DNA from: an uncultured Blautia sp.
GTDB taxonomy: Bacteria > Bacillota > Clostridia > Lachnospirales > Lachnospiraceae
Reading direction: 5' to 3'
Assembly: GCA_934394595.1 (NCBI GenBank)
Contig: CAKRRX010000001.1
Coordinates: 1 to 64,000 of the forward strand
Length of the DNA stretch: 64,000 bases
Under the pieces are notes generated by a model. The model did not search any database, was not told the origin of the DNA, and was given only the letters and a program-made list of their open reading frames with translations. Position numbers and translations under genes: made by a program. Below, in pieces: positions 60,138-64,000 of this stretch; positions within the stretch are counted from its first letter, which is position 1; each line of letters begins with the position of its first letter.

Positions 60138-61349
60138 TTACATGATAAAATCGGGTTCCTGAAGTTTGATCTGGTGGGATACACTAAGCGCCAGTCCCAT
60201 TTCGGCCATAAGGAACAGTACCGCCGTACCACCGTAGCTGACAAATGGCAGGGTAACACCTGTATTAGGCATGATATTCAAAACAACCGCCACATTCATG
60301 ATCACCTGCAGGGCAATGTGGATAAACACTCCGCTTACCAGCAAAGACCCAAACATATCCGGTGCATTCTGTGCGATAAAATACAGCCTGTAAAGCAGAT
60401 AAGCAAATAATGCCAGCACCATGATCGCACCGAAAATCCCTAGTTCCTCGCAGATAATGGAAAAGATCATATCGTTCTGTGCTTCCGGTACACTGCCAAG
60501 CTTCTGTATACTGTTTCCAAGTCCTCTTCCAAAAAATCCTCCGGATCCGATGGCATACAAAGCCTGCAGGGTCTGATATCCATCTCCTTTGGCATAATTC
60601 TCCGGATGAAGCCATACCTGGATTCTCCTGATACGGAAATTGGAGCTTGGCTCCAAATTGGAAAAGTAGAGCACCAGCACAACCACCAGAACAACCACAA
60701 CGATCGCGCCTATCACAAAGGGCTTGGTCTTGGGATGTGCGATAAACACCATTCCAACTGTGATTCCCAAAATGATCATGGCTGTACTCAGGTTATCTGT
60801 AAAGAAATAGGCCAGAGCCGCCTGCATCCCTCCTGCTCCGAACAGCATGGCAGTGGCTTTCAGGGTCCGTATCTTTTTTCCCATCTTGACGATCATGTAA
60901 GACATACAGACAATAACGGCAATCTTGGCTACCTCAGCAGGCTGAAACCGAATTCCCAGCTTCAGCCATCTTCTGGCACCATGGGATTCCGAGCCAAGAG
61001 GTGTCTGTACCAGGATCATCAGAACTGCGGAGACAATATAGATCAGCTTTGGAATTTTCTGAAGGATATGGTAGTCAAAGAACCAGGACGCTGCAAGCGC
61101 CACTACAAGCCAGGCTACACTGTAGACCGCCTGCTTCTTAAAGTAGTACATATCATCCCCTTCACTGATCTGTGCCATATATGAGCTTGTGCTGTACAGC
61201 ATGATCAGTCCAAAACATATGATCAGAATGATAACAGCTACAAGATTATAATCATAATAATACAGCTTTTTCTTTTTTCTTTTTGTTTTTTCTCTTGCTT
61301 TTTTCTTCTGGTAGGAGACATTTCCAGATGTCTTTTTTACACTGTCCAA
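60138..61349 (-). CDS. FtsW/RodA/SpoVE-family peptidoglycan glycosyltransferase
   Basis: About 403 residues. A lysine-rich cytoplasmic N-terminus (about 1-35) is followed by about ten membrane helices of the SEDS family: RRWLKLGIRFQPAEVAKIA near the catalytic region, YQTLQALYAIGSGGFFGRGLGNSIQKLGSVPEAQNDMIFSIICEELG, and GVTLPFVSYGG at the end. It polymerises lipid II with a cognate PBP2 protein. Which of FtsW, RodA or SpoVE is not decidable without context; the GRGLGNSIQKLG...EAQNDMIF form is FtsW/SpoVE-like. The start is taken as TTG 61349 (AGGTGA close by), because the frame upstream to 61421 lacks a ribosome site. Confidence 0.92.
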   Translation of the reverse strand: MDSVKKTSGNVSYQKKKAREKTKRKKKKLYYYDYNLVAVIILIICFGLIMLYSTSSYMAQISEGDDMYYFKKQAVYSVAWLVVALAASWFFDYHILQKIPKLIYIVSAVLMILVQTPLGSESHGARRWLKLGIRFQPAEVAKIAVIVCMSYMIVKMGKKIRTLKATAMLFGAGGMQAALAYFFTDNLSTAMIILGITVGMVFIAHPKTKPFVIGAIVVVVLVVVLVLYFSNLEPSSNFRIRRIQVWLHPENYAKGDGYQTLQALYAIGSGGFFGRGLGNSIQKLGSVPEAQNDMIFSIICEELGIFGAIMVLALFAYLLYRLYFIAQNAPDMFGSLLVSGVFIHIALQVIMNVAVVLNIMPNTGVTLPFVSYGGTAVLFLMAEMGLALSVSHQIKLQEPDFIM

Positions 61350-61496
61350 GGTATCACCTGTTTCCTGATATGTGTTCCGACAGTTCAAACTATATGAGAT
61401 TAACTGCAGGCTGCATGCCACTTTGCAGTATATTTCTCCCGGATTTTCCCATACAGTTCACCATGCCGGATTATTTTTTATGTTTGTGGTAGTCAC

Positions 61497-61525
61497 ATTA
61501 TAGCAGAGTCCTTTTTTATAAGCAA
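61497..61525 (-). promoter_or_regulatory. Promoter of the ftsW-like gene
   Basis: On the minus strand, TTGCTT (61520-61525), 17 bases, perfect TATAAT (61497-61502). The leader to the start is about 140 bases with no obvious further element. Confidence 0.6.
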
Positions 61526-61535
61526 GGGTATATGG

Positions 61536-61564
61536 AAAAGCCGGGACAGATATCCTGCCCCGGC
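61536..61564 (-). terminator. Rho-independent terminator of the heptad-repeat gene
   Basis: GCCGGGACAG / CTGCCCCGGC stem (one G-T pair) with a 5-base loop, then TTTTCC on the minus strand. Confidence 0.85.
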
Positions 61565-61597
61565 CCTCATAGTTTCTTCTGTTCCTGTTACAGCTTT

Positions 61598-64000
61598 TTA
61601 TCTATCCTCGCTGTCAGAATCAATTCCTTCTGTCTCAATGATGAACTTCACATTGCCCTTCATAGAATCTTCTTTTCCTGTGAATGTGGTATAAGTAGCA
61701 TCATCAGACTGGATTGCTTCCAGACGATCCAGAATACTCTGGAAATCATCTTCGAAAGTATCTGTCAGTTTCTTGATGCCCTCATCGTAGAATTCCTTCT
61801 CACCATCCTTGAGGTCTTTTGCTCCGTCTTTTAACTTCTTAGCTCCGTCTTTCAGATCCTTGGCTCCATTGTCCAGATCCTTTGCTCCATCTTTCAGATC
61901 CTTGGTTCCATCTTTCAGTGTAGCAACTCCATCTTTCAGATCCTTGGCTCCATTTCTCAGATCTTTTGCTCCATCTTTCAGCTCTTTAGTTCCATCCTTC
62001 AGGTCTTTGGTTCCACTTACGAGAGTAGTTGTACCATTCTTCAGATCACGGGTACCATTGTTTACACTGTTTGCTCCGCTTCTAAGCTGAGATGCTCCGC
62101 TTCTTAGATCTGCGGCTCCACTCTTCAGCTGTGCGATACCTGCTTTCACCTGTCCGCTTGCTGCTACAAGAGTTCCGGCTCCGCTAACCAGATCTTTGGT
62201 TCCTGCTGCCAGCTGGCTTGCTCCGCTGTTCAGGTCTGCACTATTTGAAGTAAGCTGGCTTGCTCCACCTGTCAATGCGCCGCTGTTTGCTGCAAGCTCT
62301 CCTACACCTGCTGCCAGCTGGCCTGTAGCCTTGCTGATATCATTTACACCGCTGTTGATCTCTGTCTTGGCAGCCATCACTGCATTGGCACCAGTTGTCA
62401 AAGCTGTTGCATTGGCATTCTTCGTACCCTGAAGCTGTGTAATGCCATCTGTAAGGGCTTTCTCATAGCCTTCCAGAGTCTGTGCGCCTTTGATCAGCTT
62501 CTGTGTTGTCTTCTCATCTGTCAGCTGTGCATAGCCATCTTTCAGATTTTTGTTCTGGGTATTCATCTCTTCGACGGATTTATTCATTGTGGCAACCTGA
62601 TTCTTCAATGTGGAAAGATCTTTCAGGCTGGCTGCAAGACCGGCAAAACTCTTTAATTTTTCTGCCACGGTATCACTGAATGTACTTAATTCGCCTGCAT
62701 TTTCATTTAATTCTTTGCCGTTATCCCCGGAAGTACTAAGAACGCCTAAAGTACCGGCTACAGTCTGTGCAGAGGTATTTGCAGTAGATGCATCTGTTTT
62801 AAGAGTTCCTACTGTCTTATTTGCATCTTCAATACTGTTCTTCACACCCTCTGCCGCTGCATTAATATCACTGCCTAACTGAGTGCCAGAGGTTCTCATA
62901 TCCGCTGCGATTCCATTCAGTGCAGACTGAACCGTTGTATTCACTTCTGTAGTAACTGCCTGCTGAGCCTGTGCTTCTACTCCACTGAGGCTTCCCTGTG
63001 CAGCAGCCACGCTACCGCTGGCGGCATTCATCTGTTCCAGGGCACTGGCCTTCGCATTGGCAATCGCGCTACTGATAGCAGCACTCTGTTCCTCATCCAA
63101 TCCTGAAAGATCAATACTATCCAATGCATTCAGTGCACCAATTGCATTCTGAACACTTCCAGCTGCAGCATCCATGTAACCAGATACCTCAGCTGTGGAA
63201 ACACCGGCTGACTGTGTGGAAACACTCGTCTGTACACTTCCAGCTACATCTTCGATCTTCTTTGCATAATCGTTCATTGTGCTGCTTACACTGTCACCTT
63301 TTCCATCAAGCGCATTAGCTGCTGTGGAGATTGCCGAAACACTTGTCTCTACATTACCGGCATCTGTATTTGCCTGAGCGGTCTGTCCTGCCAGAGCAGA
63401 AGCAGCACTTGCAGTTCCATCAACTGCCTTCAGATAATTCATTACACCATTTGCAAATGCCTTGACACTGGTTACATAGGTGTTCAAATCATTCAGAGTA
63501 TTTTCATCCAGGCCTTCTGCCTTTTTCGCAAGCTCACCAAGCTTATCTGCTGCTTTTGTGATCTGATCCGCTGCGTCATCAATTCCGGCTACCATTTTCT
63601 GAAGTCCATCTGCCAGAGTCAGTACACCGTTTACATAGCTCTCTGTGCCCTTTGCAAGGTCTGTGGTTCCTGAAATATATGCTGGAAGGCTGTCTGTAAG
63701 CTTGGTAGCACCTGCTACATATTTCACAACATTGGATGCCAGGGAGTCAGCGCCTCCAATATAGGTGTCAAGGCCTTTTTTCAGCTTGTTCACTCCGGTA
63801 TTATACTCGCCCATCTTACCATTGAGAACATTCACACCGTTCGTATAACTCTGGATACCAGATGCCAGGGAAGCCACACCGTTTGTATACTTCTTCACAC
63901 CACTCTTCAGGGAATTGGCTCCGCTGTTCAGCTGGGATGCACCGGTCTTGGCACTTGCAACTCCTGCATCAAATTCATTATAGCTGGAAGCCAGTGTGCT
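61598..64000 (-). CDS. Large Leu-x-x-Gly heptad-repeat protein (YhgE/MMPL-associated type), N-terminus beyond window
   Basis: At least 800 residues are visible. The frame stays open to the right edge, so the annotated start at 63898 (a GTG codon) is internal and the true start lies outside. Nearly the whole sequence is xxxLxxG heptads and Ala/Ser/Thr-rich coiled-coil stretches, as in the TIGR03057 repeats of YhgE/Pip and MMPL-associated proteins. The last ten heptads (61802-62011) are almost identical copies of KDLKDGA. A charged C-terminal domain follows, without a membrane segment. Such regions usually lie outside the membrane, linked to N-terminal transport domains that would be off-window. 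Function unknown. Confidence 0.75.
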   Translation of the reverse strand, partial: STLASSYNEFDAGVASAKTGASQLNSGANSLKSGVKKYTNGVASLASGIQSYTNGVNVLNGKMGEYNTGVNKLKKGLDTYIGGADSLASNVVKYVAGATKLTDSLPAYISGTTDLAKGTESYVNGVLTLADGLQKMVAGIDDAADQITKAADKLGELAKKAEGLDENTLNDLNTYVTSVKAFANGVMNYLKAVDGTASAASALAGQTAQANTDAGNVETSVSAISTAANALDGKGDSVSSTMNDYAKKIEDVAGSVQTSVSTQSAGVSTAEVSGYMDAAAGSVQNAIGALNALDSIDLSGLDEEQSAAISSAIANAKASALEQMNAASGSVAAAQGSLSGVEAQAQQAVTTEVNTTVQSALNGIAADMRTSGTQLGSDINAAAEGVKNSIEDANKTVGTLKTDASTANTSAQTVAGTLGVLSTSGDNGKELNENAGELSTFSDTVAEKLKSFAGLAASLKDLSTLKNQVATMNKSVEEMNTQNKNLKDGYAQLTDEKTTQKLIKGAQTLEGYEKALTDGITQLQGTKNANATALTTGANAVMAAKTEINSGVNDISKATGQLAAGVGELAANSGALTGGASQLTSNSADLNSGASQLAAGTKDLVSGAGTLVAASGQVKAGIAQLKSGAADLRSGASQLRSGANSVNNGTRDLKNGTTTLVSGTKDLKDGTKELKDGAKDLRNGAKDLKDGVATLKDGTKDLKDGAKDLDNGAKDLKDGAKKLKDGAKDLKDGEKEFYDEGIKKLTDTFEDDFQSILDRLEAIQSDDATYTTFTGKEDSMKGNVKFIIETEGIDSDSEDR
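61802..62011. repeat. 21-bp tandem repeat in the heptad gene
   Basis: Ten tandem units of 21 bases encode variants of the heptad AKDLKDG. Several neighbouring units differ by only one or two codons, so the block may expand or contract by slippage without shifting the frame. Confidence 0.85.

Noticed and set aside
1-64000. CRISPR arrays, tRNA or rRNA genes, insertion sequences, prophage
   Set aside because: I saw no spaced identical repeats, no cloverleaf or rRNA segments, and no transposase, integrase or phage structural protein.

Overview
The window looks like a chromosomal segment of an anaerobic, endospore-forming Firmicute, most likely a Lachnospiraceae (Blautia/Ruminococcus-type) gut bacterium. 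The reasons are the Spo0A, SpoIVB, SpoIIIAA-AH and coat proteins, the strong AGGAGG ribosome sites, a Gram-positive LexA box, the YesM/YesN and LacI/AraC sugar regulators, and an oxygen-sensitive glycyl radical enzyme. This placement comes from gene content and protein similarity recalled by eye, not from a search. I see no rRNA, tRNA, CRISPR array, phage or transposase gene.

Layout, left to right. (1) 1-4577, minus strand: a response regulator, histidine kinase, membrane-anchored arylsulfotransferase-like protein and secreted protein form one operon. (2) 4717-10064: recA-recX under a LexA-controlled promoter, two small coat-like genes, glgA and spo0A. (3) 10163-28402: a carbohydrate island. 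A minus-strand operon (GH78 alpha-L-rhamnosidase, sugar ABC importer, LacI regulator, aldo/keto reductase, GH105-like hydrolase) is divergent from a glycyl-radical activating enzyme and an unassigned glycyl radical enzyme. Two identical 15-bp operator-like repeats lie in the shared intergenic region. Then come a giant DUF5107-TPR protein with a divergent AraC regulator, and araD. (4) 28481-38890: a YesM kinase, an ABC importer, an SGNH esterase and a YesN regulator; then spoIVB (plus strand) and an AT-rich sialate-O-acetylesterase-like gene. (5) 38992-54930, minus strand: the conserved clostridial/bacillar block spoIIIAA-AH, prfC, asp23, nusB, xseA, xseB, ispA, dxs, tlyA, nadK, argR, recN. (6) 55000-64000: a membrane-anchored protein of unknown function, a UvrD-like helicase, gltX, acpP, an FtsW/RodA/SpoVE protein, and a large protein of Leu-x-x-Gly heptads that runs off the right edge.

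How it fits together. In Bacillus the order spoIIIA...nusB-xseA-xseB-ispA-dxs-tlyA-argR-recN-spoIVB-spo0A is continuous. Here recN and spo0A are separated by about 29 kb of sugar-utilisation genes, and spoIVB is inverted, so regions 3 and 4 look like accessory DNA inserted in a housekeeping/sporulation backbone. The most promising unexplained system is the glycyl radical enzyme with its activase. It has a Cys-x-Glu active-site signature rather than the Cys-Cys of pyruvate formate-lyase, and it appears to be controlled together with rhamnoside-degrading enzymes.

Two families of short intergenic repeats are present. One is a hairpin with a CUUG loop (2 copies). The other is a 45-bp GAGCGTGTTTGAAAA repeat (2 full copies and 1 fold-back remnant). 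Starts were chosen by ribosome-binding sites; several genes begin at GTG or TTG, and spoIIIAA probably begins at AUA.
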